A DNA stretch of 64,000 nt, taken from assembly GCA_013400975.1 (NCBI GenBank), contig WBMZ01002654.1, positions 186,001 to 250,000 of the forward strand. Reading direction: 5' to 3'. Shown piece by piece: positions 13,719 to 25,220 of this stretch. A program made the position numbers and the translations under genes. The notes beneath the pieces are model-generated. The model worked only from the letters and a program-made list of their open reading frames with translations. It made no database searches and had not been told where the DNA came from. The stretch's first letter is position 1, and each line of letters opens with the position of its first letter. Source of the stretch: Atrichornis clamosus. Lineage: Eukaryota > Chordata > Aves > Passeriformes > Menuridae.

Positions 13719-16225
13719 GGAGCAGCAGCTCTATAGGGAGACTGGGTCTGGAACCAGGAATTTTGTTTCCAAGTAGCTTGGGTCTGCTCCCATGGACTAA
13801 AAGCCTGTTAGCTGCTGGAGTGCATCTTCTGGCTCAGTTTCCTCCAGAAGGAGTCCAGTGCAATCTTTCCCATATGAATCTCTGATATGAATCAAAGAGA
13901 AATAAGGTTTGGGTGAGTGATGGGAAATTCTCTTCAAAGGTAGGCTCAGGGTTCTCATCATAGGCTGCTTGTACATACAACTGCTTTGAAAAAGTAAAGC
14001 CCTGAAAGGCACAAAAATATTAGCTATGATATTAGAGTACAAAACCATTCTGTCACTGATCATATTCATACTTACCAAAACAAGAATAAGTCAAATTAAA
14101 TTTTTAAACATGAGGATCCAAATCTATACAGAAGTAATCACATAAAACCCCCTAAAACTGATGATGACATAAACTCCTTAAAACTGATTTTGATGTTATA
14201 TAAAGAGGAAGTTTAATATCAAATTTTGATTTTTTGTTATGACTACGCATTATGAAGTTGCTTAAGGCACTTAGAGTTTAATACTATGCAAACAGGGACT
14301 ATAAGAAAAGTATATTTAAATCAGTCATCAAGACTTTTCATAGCTGAAGGAGAAAAACACAGTGTTGTTCATCTTATTCTAAGGTGGATATCTAAATTAG
14401 GTAAGGTGGTCATATATTGCATACATTGTTGGTGCAAAAAGACTAGAAAATCAGAAAGATACAGAACAGATGAATACAGGTATATGAGGGGAGAGGAATG
14501 TCAATTAGAATATCTAAAGTGTTCAGGATATTATTGAATCTTACCTTGATGAATCATAAACAGGTTTTATATAGGCATTACTTGATGTAAAGGTAATGGA
14601 CTTCATGATTTTTATATCTGTCACCATCTATAGACACAATATCTTTTGACATCAGGTGGTATTAAACCAGTATGGAAACATTACAGAGGGCAGAATAATC
14701 ACATTTATGTTCAAACTACTGCAATATTGTTGATTAACCTAACTGACAATTTAACTACTCAAAATTTTTGTTATGCACTGTTTTCAAATTAAATGCCAAG
14801 TTCCATTTTCTCTCACTTAAACTCTTGAAATGAGACATGCAAAATGTCAATGACTTTTTTTTTTAACTGCTGGTCATTTCAAGCAGTAACATAAGTAGAG
14901 TTTGTCTTTATTTTTTTATGGTTAAGAATGAGATTGTCTCTGCCCTGAATCTTCAAGGAACAGTAATATACACAATCAACAATTACCTCCACAATTCACT
15001 CTGGATTTGCTCCTTCACTCTCTCTGGGTCAGAAGGTGCTCTCGCTCACCACCAGGACCAGTCTCCATGGCTGATCCTTGCTGGTTGAGGACATAGAGGA
15101 GACAAGGTCCTGAGCCTCTTCAGAGCATTCTTATAAAGGATTCAGGAGGAAGTAAGTGATGTCAAGGTCCAAAGTGACTTTTCCATGACCGCTATTAATT
15201 TTTCCAAAGACCTTACCTCTGAAGGTGATGACTCAGTTTCTGAAGCTGCTGGAATTTGAGGGCCTTGCAGGAAATCCCCACCTTTCTTCACATCAGCCAT
15301 CTTCCGTGGTTGTTTTAAAATGCCTGTGTGAACAGAGTCAACAGTTCAACCTGGTTTCCAATAAGCCTTCACATCTTGGCTGATGAAGTATAGACACCTT
15401 CGACCTTTAGGCTGTGTCCACACTGCTAAAAGGGTTTGCTCCAGGGAATGGTGCCTAGCTCCCAGGCAAAATCATACCTATTTTGGTATTTTTTCTCATT
15501 GTTCTATAGACTGGTTTCATGTCTTCTTTGAGCTCTGGGTAGCATGCTTATGGCTCCAGGAGATAACTGCTTGATTTCTTTGTTCATTTGCTTCTGTTGA
15601 AGGAAAGCATCTGGAATAATACAAGGGTTTTGTTCCAGCTTGCCAGGCTGCTCTTATTTTCTTTTCTGTCAGGACGCCATTAGTGTTCTGTGGGCCCTAG
15701 GACATGGCAGGGAAATGCACGATGTGGTTTGAGGGGTGCAGGGCCTTTTGAGCTGGTTTTTGAGGGCTGAGAGAGCCAAAGCTAGCTGATCATGCTTGTG
15801 AACTGCGGGCTGTATCCTAACCTGGCTCCTGTTCCTGAGGCACTTCACTTCAAAAGAAGAGTGACCTAAGGCACAGAGATACAGTTTGTGTAAGATCAGG
15901 AGGGCTGGGCCTGGAAAGGAGCTGGGGAGGTAAATTATCTGACTGTAACATTGGCAAAGAGAAAAATGCACAAAAAGGCTGATAATTATGATAACAATTG
16001 AAGTAATTGGTTCAAAAGGACAACAGACAGTTACAGCTGTAATGAAAAATAATATCAAGATAAATGGGATGAATTTTTGCTTTGATTTTAAGCAGGATGG
16101 CACAGCAAGAAGGTATGGTCTTTTCTATAGCTTTAGAATTACTCAAAATCATTTTATAAAGACTCCATGCACTTACTTTGGAAAAGACTGACATAGTACA
16201 GAAAAATTGTGCAGGTTTTGAAAAG
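13719..16225. other. AT-rich unique DNA, no gene seen
   Basis: No gene was recognised. A 144-codon minus frame at 15669-16103 starts with a hydrophobic run caused by T-rich codons and has no family resemblance. It overlaps other chance frames on both strands. Confidence 0.55.
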
Positions 16226-16379
16226 AGATGTTTTCTGGTTTTTGGGGATGGTTTTTTCAAGTGGGTTTTTTTTTTTTTTTTGGTTGCTTTGATTTGGGTG
16301 TTTTTGTCATTTTTTTGGTTTGGGTTTTTTTTAGTGGGTTTTTGTTGATTGTTTTGTTTTATTTTGTTTTGTTTTTTAA
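16226..16379. repeat. T/G-only low-complexity tract including T16
   Basis: About 150 bp in which the plus strand is almost entirely T and G, with T16 at 16266-16281 and many TTTTG/TTTGG units; the minus strand is correspondingly A/C-rich. The long frames through it on both strands (16228-16455 plus, 16012-16479 minus) are low-complexity artefacts (Phe/Gly/Val-rich or Lys/Asn/Thr-rich) and not genes. Confidence 0.9.
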
Positions 16380-17836
16380 AATACAATATAATAGTTCTGT
16401 GCATCCTAGGAATATAGGATGTAATTGCACCATTAAACATGAGAAAGCCCACTGATGTATTTTCCCAGTTATAGTGCATATATTGCTGAGGGATGGGGGA
16501 TAACTCTATTGTTACTCTTCTGTATGATGGAATTAAATTTTCTTTTCTGTACAGTGCAAGTCACAACAGCTTGCCAGTCCTCACTGGAGAATTTGGGAAA
16601 TTACTAGAACATCAATATTTACTTTTTTTCTACCAATATATGGCAAAGCCAAGATCTCCTTGTATATAAGTGTGTATCTCAAGCAAGTACTCTACAGTGT
16701 ATAAGGCCTAATCAGCTATAGAGTTAAAATTTAATATGATTTCCTAAGAGAGCAAACAGACACTGTAAATAAAATGTTTATGCAGAAGATGAACTCAATC
16801 TCATCTTAAATAGAAAAAAATATGGGATATAAAAATATATAGAATAAGACAGTGATTTTCCCAAAGGATATGTGAAAGGGAAAGAAAGCAATACAGATTA
16901 GCCAGTGTTTGTAATTGTATTAATGTGAGTTTGTATTACTTTGTGTGTTAATGAGAGGCTAAGAAGGATGCTTTTTGAGATATGATCATATTTCCCCTAC
17001 AGAATGCGAAATTATAACTGCAGCTCTTTAATTTGGTACCCTCAGGAGGTGTGACTTTTTGAGTTCTCTTAAATGAGAATATGCTAAGATGAGTGGTGCT
17101 GCACTGGTAGGAGCAAAGAGGAGAAGATGAGGCAGGGAGAGGAGGGCTATGTGCTTAATTTTAATGAAATTATACATGTTGCATTAGACAAGGTAGATGG
17201 GAAAGTCCAATGTAATTTTTAAAAGCTTTTCAAATGTTTCTGACACAGACTTTAATATTTAACGAAAATATTATGCATGCTACAGTGTTCTATTTTATAG
17301 ATTCAGTATACCTTTAAACAGGGTAGCATTCTTGATTAAAACTTTTCACGTTAAAAAGAATTTAGGCACCCTGTTTCTTTCTGTCTTATTGTTTTCTTGC
17401 TTTTTTTTTTTAAATGGTGTAATCAAACACATATCGTTTTCATATTTTCACTGCCTATTCTTGAAACAGATTCATGGATGTCTTCTTCAATTTCTTTCTG
17501 AATAAATCTTTTAAAGAGTCTTTGTACTTATTGCCTGTTCCAGACCTCACTAAAGTAATTGTCAAGAGCCCTACTGATTTTGCTGGACTTTAGATTAGAT
17601 CCTGAATGATCTTGGAAGAGTACTGTAGTATGAATGCCTCAAGACATATACTGTACAACTTACCTAGCCTGCAGATAGACAGCAGGATCACACAGACATA
17701 CCACGGCAATTAAGGAGCAGTAGATTGGAGCAGAATAACAAATAAATCAATGTGAAATTATCAGCAGAATGGTACATGTTGTCCTGAGCAAGCAGAAACT
17801 TTAAAAGGACATGTTTAAAAAGTGACTTAAAAAAAA
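16380..17836. other. AT-rich unique DNA, no gene seen
   Basis: Nothing coding was recognised. It contains a T12 run near 17401-17412 and otherwise unremarkable AT-rich sequence. Confidence 0.6.
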
Positions 17837-17904
17837 TACCATGGAGTGTGTGTATATATATATGTATGACTACCATGGAGTGCATGTATATATATATGTA
17901 TGAC
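17837..17904. repeat. 2 x 34 bp tandem duplication with (TA)n core
   Basis: Two head-to-tail 34-bp units (17837-17870 and 17871-17904). Each begins TACCATGGAGTG and continues into GTATATATATATGTATGAC. The copies differ at two adjacent positions (TG versus CA). The inner TA run suggests slippage, but the flanking non-repetitive TACCATGGAG block was duplicated too. Confidence 0.95.
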
Positions 17905-18937
17905 TCTTATGATATGTGATTTGTGCTTACATAACACCCCAGCCTGCACAAATCCCCTGCATATCAGACTGAAAGGTCCCTGTAATTTTAGGCAAATTCT
18001 TTTTTTCTGATAAAAGTAGATTTTACTAAAACAGTGTATTTCGAAATAGTGTCTGACTACTTGCTGTGGAAGCTGTGAAGCACAGATTAGTGACCCAAGG
18101 AGGGAGAGGGTAATATTTAATAGTCGTGCCTTTTAAAATTATGAAAAAGTCATAAAAGAAGAAGTTTGGACCCTAAAATGGTAATGGATCTGATAATCAC
18201 TTTGGCTTTGGGCACAGAAGTAATGTACAGTACACAGCTGCTGCACAGCAGCTCCTTTGGGAGGTGCTCCTAAGCTCCCCTGCCCATTTGATGATGTTTG
18301 CCCTCTTCCGTGTTCCCCTTTGGCTGAAAACATCCACGCAAATTTTCACCAGGTAACCAGTGTGCTAACTAACACCTTTCCTGTCTACAATTCTGTGCAG
18401 CTTTGTTGGCCTGCAGTGTATCTACAAGGATGAGAGCTGTCTGAAGGGGTTTAGGGAGCTGGAGCTGTCCCTGCCCCTGCTATTCCAGCTCTTGTTCTTC
18501 CAACTGCAGCAGCCTTGCAACTCTGTTAGGCTTGCCATCTCCCTCCTCTCCCCTGGACTAGCTCAATTGCCCTACTCTTTCAACCACGTAAGTGACAGCA
18601 CAAGCTCTGGTGGGCAGAAGCCAGGGAGCCAGAGCAGCATGAGTGCCGTTTTGCCCTTCCTTAGCCAAGTGGAAAGCCAGGAGTCCTGAACGGCTCTGTG
18701 TTTGACGAGAGCACAGCTGACGGTGATGCAGTCCCTTTGCCAAGTCACACTTGCCTGAAGCACCAGACGACTTGCCAAACCCCATCTGGATTTTTTTCTG
18801 GATCCTACCTTTTCCTCTGCAGCAAGCTTTTTAGTAGGGGTGGCAACAGAATTCAGAAACTGTAATCACCAGGGATAAGTAATAATACAAAGGGGAAAGA
18901 TGGGAGACAGAGAATGTGTCTGTAGATCACAGACAGT
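17905..18937. other. mixed-composition DNA, no gene seen
   Basis: The part from about 18220 to 18800 is more GC-rich than its surroundings and carries several overlapping frames of 64 to 75 codons on both strands (18139-18333 minus, 18492-18689 plus, 18558-18785 minus). None shows a recognisable domain or a convincing pair of splice sites. Confidence 0.5.
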
Positions 18938-18978
18938 TTAGCTATCTGTGTCAGATAGCTAATCTGTCTTCAGATTAG
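18938..18978. repeat. two overlapping perfect hairpins
   Basis: First hairpin: TTAGCTATCTG (18938-18948), loop TGT, CAGATAGCTAA (18952-18962), an 11-bp perfect stem. Second hairpin: CTAATCTG (18959-18966), loop TCTT, CAGATTAG (18971-18978), an 8-bp perfect stem. The arms share bases 18959-18962, so the two structures exclude each other in a single strand. No known element was recognised. Confidence 0.9.
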
Positions 18979-21900
18979 ATGTCACTTAAGTCTCATACTT
19001 GAGCCTTCTTCCAGACTGATCTGACTGGAGGACGACATCTGAAGAATGAAGATGGGGCCACACCACACAAGATGTGTCCAGGATTTGGGTCTGGCAATAC
19101 TTTGGCAAAATGACTGTAAATGCAGCTCTTCAGTGGTCACTGCGATATATAAATTGAGAAAAAGTAGAAAAGAGAGAGAATTAATTCATCGTACAGTGGA
19201 GCAGAAAACTCACATCTGTCCTTTATACAAGCCAGTACACCCCATTTATTAATGCTGTTCTCCGCACTGACGGGTCTAGGCAATTAACTCCCCTCGACTG
19301 GCTTCCCTAGTGTGAGGAAGGAGACAGTATGTTTATCTTGGGAACATATTGATTTCTTTTTTAAAATTCTCAAGTCAATTGCGTAATTTTCAATATGTTA
19401 CAAACTGGAAGATAAATGCCTGATCACTTGCAATAATTAAGCGATGAACTTAATCCCCTAAATTCTGGGCTGAAACACCCCTTAAAATGGAAACAAGTGA
19501 AAGGCAATTCTGGGTAAATCAAGATTTGTTTTTTCAGTCTGCAAATTAAGGTCTAGTTTCAAAACTCCAGGCAGTTCTGTATCACAGAAAAATGCATAAA
19601 AATTAGCCCTTCACACGTGCAAGCATTAAGAGCATCAGATTTTCTGAGATAAGGCAACCCATGTGCAGCACGCATCCAAGATTAAATTCAACTAGCCCTA
19701 GGGCACCTATTTGTAAAAAAAGATATTTAGGTTATTTCAGTGCCCATTCTTTGTGTTTTGATGTGGAAAAATATATAACATTAGCTTTTATATAAAGCTC
19801 ATGCCTTCAACTTGTTAACTCTCCTTTCTCCCTCCTCAAGTATCTCAATCATACACATGTTTTCTGTAGTCTAAGGGAAGAAATGGCTCAAAATTAAGGA
19901 CTGTCTAAAACTTCAAAACAAATGGCTGTGCTTAATACAAGAAAACTGGATTATTAAGATGTGTTATTACCTCCAACATTTTAGAAAGATTTGGCCTGTT
20001 TACTGTGAGTCTCCTTATCCAAATTTTATTTACCCTGATGTTTTTCACTTTGAACAGATGGTGAATCAACCTTCCGGGTCTAAGGCTGGCTGGGCTTTTT
20101 GAAAAGGGTTTAAAATAATAAATAAAAGGATGGATAAAGTGCATCCTTGTAGAGAGGCTCTATGAGCAAATACAAAACACAGAGCACGGCTAAGATTAAA
20201 GATAGAGAAGAGGAAGCTGCATCTGTGAGGAGCAAGGAGACAGCCAAGGTAAAACATGGCATATTCTCATGTACAGCAGGCCAGGCTCTGCCAACCGTCC
20301 TGACACTGGTGGTGCCTTACCCTGCGGTTTGCGGCTGGATGTGGGAGCCAGAGGCCTGCCAGCAGCACTGAAATGGCATGGCACTTCTGCCAAGCCGGGG
20401 GAGTAGGGATGGCTCTGCCAGCCTGATCCATGCAGGAACAGAAAACTTACAGCATGCTTCTCCAACCCTAGTGGCTTTAATCAAATCCGGTTGCCTTTCT
20501 TTTCTAGAGAGCTTTTCTGGCGCTTGCAATATCAAGCTCAAGAAATCTAAATTCCAAATGCCGTTTGAATGAGCCTTACATGAAAGTGCTAATTTAGGAT
20601 GAAAGTCAGGAGCAAGTGTTCCTGTAGAGGCTGAGATTAGCAGTGCAAGAAGTAAGGTCAGGCTGATGGAAATGGCAAGAAAAGTAAGAAAATGGAGGCA
20701 ATCGCAAAGAAATAATAAATCAAGCGGAGATTCATAAAACAAATATTAGGCCAACAAATGAGAATGCCTGAGTATAAAACATCAGGAAGAAATGACTCTG
20801 AAGAAAATGTCATGAAGATGTGAAATAAAACAGGAAAATTAGCAGGAGGCAAGGACTGGCTAAATAAAATGCAGCATAGAAGCAGAAAATTCAGGCATGG
20901 AAATTACCATATCTAGAAAAAGAGACAAACGCAATTAGTAGGTGGGAGCTAAAGCAGGGTATAAATTTAAGAAGCTCACGAGTGGTGGGTGGAAGCCTTG
21001 GCACCTGCTGGCAGCAGAGAGCCCCTGCCTGGTCTGTCTCTGTGGTTCTACCAGCCGCAGTCCTTGGTGCACCGTGGACACGCGCCGGCCCTATACCCTG
21101 TGCATTTTCCAGGCAGCTCCTATCGGCTAAGTTCTGTGGAATCTGGCTGGAGTTGAAAGCCAAAGTGCTGTTAGCAATCCATTGGGGTGGATGTTTCCAC
21201 TGGCAGAGAACCACTGGCAATGAATCAAGGAGTTAGTGAATGAAAAATAATTACAGCCAGACATTTGATAACAAAAACATTGTCAGAGAAAATCTCCAGC
21301 TCATTTAGAGCTGTCTGTTGTTGTGCTTGAGGTGTCTCTGTGTTTCAGGAGCTGGGCAGAAAGCAGAAAACAAGACACATTGCTTCACTAAAGTGTAAAT
21401 ACACTGTGGATTTTGATCTATTTCAACAAACTGGTTTTTTTTAGAAAATTTAAAAAAATCCCGAGGAAGTGTTAGTAAAAATCAGAACTGGATGCTATCA
21501 AACACAGGACAATTCTCTGAGCAAGACACGGGGTAAATATCTGCTTTGCTTAAATCTGGAGGTGATATGATTTGGGATTGTCACTTCTCAGGTGGATACC
21601 ATTACCACTGGGTCAAAAATTAACACTCGATCAGAAAATTCCTGATGGATCCAGCTCTGGCAGTTTGGGAAGCTGCTGCCCACAGTTACCTGTTCTATCT
21701 CTCTACCAAAGGCTGCTGGTATTAAGACATCAAGCTATGAACTCCAGTGGCCAAGGTATGGGTTCAGTTTAATCAAGCCTGATTTGTAATCCCCAGTGAA
21801 GTGTCGAGTTAAGCAGTGATTAAGAGGGTCTTAAACCACCTCAGCTATTAGCTTCATTGCAAGTGAGACAGAGCTTTCACATAGTTCTTGACCCAGTGCA

Positions 21901-22587
21901 TATTTTAAATAATTTAAATCCATATAAAATGGAACAGCACCAACAGAAGATATTGAATAATCTTTGCAAATAGTTATCCTGAAAGAGATTCATATAAGTA
22001 CCTCACAGTATGTGAACTATATTCATAGAGCTCTCACAAAAATATATGAGAGCCTTGTACTAATCTCTGCACAAAAACACTAAAACCAAGAAGATAAATG
22101 CTAAATTTTCACACCTGAATTGTAACTTAGTAGCTATTGACTGTACCAGTATTATTAGCAATTTGCAAAAATAATTAAAATTAAAAAAAAGGTGTATCAG
22201 TTTCTTCCTGATTTGTGGCAGAAAAAAAATGTTTAAAGTGTCAGAAAATTCCCCTGGTTGTAAATGTATGAACGTTTCAGGACTGGGCTAATATCTTATG
22301 ATAGATAGCCATCCTACTGGTAATCAAACTGGTTTTGTAGTGCATCTCGTTTACTTTTCATTCTTACAGACAGATGTTGCAAAACACCTTTTCTTCTGGC
22401 TATTATGTTATCTGCTTTGTTTTTTGTGCCTTGCTTCTATTTGTTTCATGTTTCCCTTTTCTTCATCAGTCGCTTTCTTCTCTTCAGTCATTTTTCTTCC
22501 TTCTGTTCTCCTTTAAGCAATGTTTCTTTCTTCTTTGCAGTGATTCCCTTTTCATCACAAGAGGAATCTGAAAGAAAAATAGTCGAG
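18979..22587. other. AT-rich unique DNA, no gene seen
   Basis: No gene was recognised. A 141-codon minus frame (20317-20742) and 62-109-codon frames around 20890-21240 lie in moderately GC-rich sequence and overlap one another in opposite directions. A weak 7-bp hairpin (GCTCTCA/TGAGAGC) lies at 22030-22053. Bases 22340-22560 are pyrimidine-rich on the plus strand. Confidence 0.55.
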
Positions 22588-22619
22588 GAGTATTTCCTCT
22601 GCCTCACCAGAGGAAACTC
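22588..22619. repeat. perfect 9-bp hairpin with extended stem
   Basis: TTTCCTCTG (22593-22601), loop CCTCAC, CAGAGGAAA (22608-22616). Beyond a 2-nt TA bulge the stem continues with GAG (22588-22590) pairing CTC (22617-22619), giving 12 bp in all. A single 9-bp stem is within chance expectation for 64 kb; the extension makes it somewhat less so. Confidence 0.85.
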
Positions 22620-25186
22620 GCTGACATAGTGAGCCATCTCTCAAAGGGACAGAATTGGGCTCCTGAGATGCACACACTGACTATGTCAACTCTGCTTTTC
22701 TTTTGCTGTTATACGCTGTCACATTACATACTTTTTCCAGGCAGCCTTGGTGTAAAGATTCATCTTCTTCTTTCCTGCATAGCTTCTATAACACCTTCTT
22801 AATCACTTTAAAATGTCTGTCCTTCAGTTTGTCCCTCTACATCACTCTCTGGATTTTCTTCCAGGTGCAATGTGAGGGTCTCCTCCAGTCAGGAACTGTC
22901 ACCTCTAGTCTTGTATCTGGTGATGTAGATGCACAGAGAAGACAGCTGATAGGATAACTGCCCAATTCAAGCATGGATGAATCCACAGCTGTACTATTTC
23001 TTCTGAGTGTGGATTTTTTTAATAAACAAAAAATAAACTGAGCAATTTTTACATTAGAGCAAATCCAAGTAAAAATACAGAATATTCAGAATATGGAACT
23101 GGGATGCAAAAGGAAGAGAAATGCCTTTGCTAGAGAATAAAATGGCAATAATAGCCTTCTTGTACTTGTCCACACAAATATATCTGGAGGACTGAGTCAT
23201 TGTAAAGACATAAAATAGATCAAAAAATTGCAGAATACTGTTTTTGAGATTCCTAGAGTCAAACAATTTCTAAGGGATCGGTTTGTGTGATTAGTTTTCT
23301 TTTGTGTAAATTTGTTTAATTTTAATTCCTAGTGATAACAACTGAAGGGAAAAAAGAAAATATTGCCATAGCAAATGTACAGAAGCTCAAATCAGTTCAA
23401 GGACCACTAGTTTTTATTTCTTTTTCTGACTTTAAATATTTCAACAATAGCTCAATGTGTATGCAGTACTGTAGCTGCCTGTTGCAACTACATGTTCTTG
23501 CAAACACAGAACTGTGAAGCACAGATCAATATCACAGAGGGGCTATAATCAACATGCAGATTAATGAACAGGATTGTATGCACCAGGGAGCAGTAGAAGA
23601 AAGACTAGCTGTGCAATTTAATTGCTGAGTTTCTACTAAATCTTTGCTTTCTATCAATCTCTCTCCATTATAGCTATTGATGCAGAGCAGACATAGTTAT
23701 TCAGAGCTGCTGGGGTTCGAGTGAATTGCAGACCTTAATGAAAAAAAGTTGGGATTATTTTATGCTTCTGAGTCTCTGACAAGATCCAAGAGGTTATTCC
23801 CATTTTTCTCCTTGATTAGAATCTTTTGGTAATCCTTTTGCTCAGTAGAACTAGTAAAGCAAATTAATAGTTAAGCAGAAGCTTCCTCTATCTGTTTCGA
23901 TGTGCTTTTGAATGAAAGTTCCAACTTTTCATTAGTTCAATTAAGTGAAGTGCTATAGAAAATTAGTATAGTATAGTGGTGGAAATGACCCCTAGTTATG
24001 TATTATTTAGCTTAGCTACCTGTAATGAAAGCTTGTTAGCTCAATCAAACCGTCTTTTTAATGCTTTCTTTGGAGCTTTTTACAGACATATGGTTCAGCA
24101 GTTCCTGAAGAGGATGTTCTTCAATTTCACAGGCTCCTCTTGGGGGACACATTCTCACAATGTCCATCCTTAAATTTCCTGCTGCTTCATATAATTTCTG
24201 CTCTTCCCCATCTTTATTCACATCCCTGAGTTTTTTGAATCTTGTTCCTTTGTAGTTCCTATGCTCTTTCATGTAGATACCTTATTAAAAACTGTCCCTC
24301 TCTTTTTTTTTTTTAATTTTCTTTTTAATAAAACTGAGCACCTTGCTTTCTCCTATTGGCATGACAGCACTATTAGTTAATTCTTTTCTATCCCCATACC
24401 ACTTTTTTCTTTCCAACTAATCCCTGTAGAAACATGACTGTTAATTATATCTCTCTAAATTCTTTCCTGGCACATGGAGGAAAACTAAAACCCCAGGATG
24501 TTAGCCTTTAGCTTATTCAATGGAAAATTGCAGTGAATTTCTGATGGCCATTTTTGCTTATTACAAACTCATCTCCAGTTGTATGTTTACATAGTGATTT
24601 CTCTGCTCTCACATAGTTTGGGATTTTTTAACTCATTGTTTTCCAATTCTCCTCTTGCTGACTCTTAGTATTTTTATTAATCTTTACCAGATAAAAAAAA
24701 AATTAAAAGATTCTTGCTGGCCTGATTTAACTGAATTTTTGGCACTGAATTTTTAAGGAAGCTGCATGTAATAAATAAATTCAGGGTGACTATGATTTTA
24801 CTACTTTCAACACGGTTCCCCATGTTCTCTATGACCCAACATTAGAAATCCAAATGTGGAATCTCTTCTAACACATTTTGTCTGCTCTTTTCTTTCAAAT
24901 TCATAGACAGCCAATCAAACACACACAGTTTTTGCTCACTGTTTGTTGTATCACGTTGTAAAGCATCCCCATCTCATTTTTATAAAATTTATACTGAAAG
25001 TACAGGTCAATATAAAACTTTTATTGAATCTTTAAACAATGTCTTTTGCCATCTTTCCTTCTTTACTATTGGATTTCTTAAGTCCTGTTTAAAGATGTTG
25101 TAAGAGGACACTTTTTCTTCCTCCCATAGGGTTCCTGACCAGCTTTCTTCCTGGCACTATTTCTGCATCAGTAAATGGACACTTAT
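22620..25186. other. AT-rich unique DNA, no gene seen
   Basis: No coding or repeat family was recognised. It has a T12 run near 24303 and several AT-rich, T-rich stretches. Open frames are 75 codons or shorter apart from a few 80-odd codon chance frames. Confidence 0.6.
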
Positions 25187-25220
25187 CAATACATCTGTTC
25201 CTTTGCTAACAGATGTATTG
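25187..25220. repeat. perfect 13-bp inverted repeat, 8-nt spacer
   Basis: CAATACATCTGTT (25187-25199), spacer CCTTTGCT, AACAGATGTATTG (25208-25220). The arms are perfect reverse complements. Each arm contains a CATCTG/CAGATG E-box core, so the site also reads as a pair of inverted E-boxes. It is too short to be an ordinary microRNA precursor, and I recognise no transposon ends. Confidence 0.92.

Noticed and set aside
15669..16103. A 144-codon minus frame with a hydrophobic N-terminus that could pass for a signal anchor
   Set aside because: The hydrophobic run is typical of T-rich codons in AT-rich DNA. The rest is composition-driven, and there are overlapping frames on the other strand.
16012..16479. 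A 155-codon minus frame rich in Lys/Asn/Thr
   Set aside because: It is produced by the A/C-only complement of the T/G low-complexity tract; no domain is present.
20317..20742. A 141-codon minus frame, with neighbours on both strands to 21240
   Set aside because: It lies in mildly GC-rich DNA with mutually overlapping opposite frames; no domain and no paired splice sites were seen.
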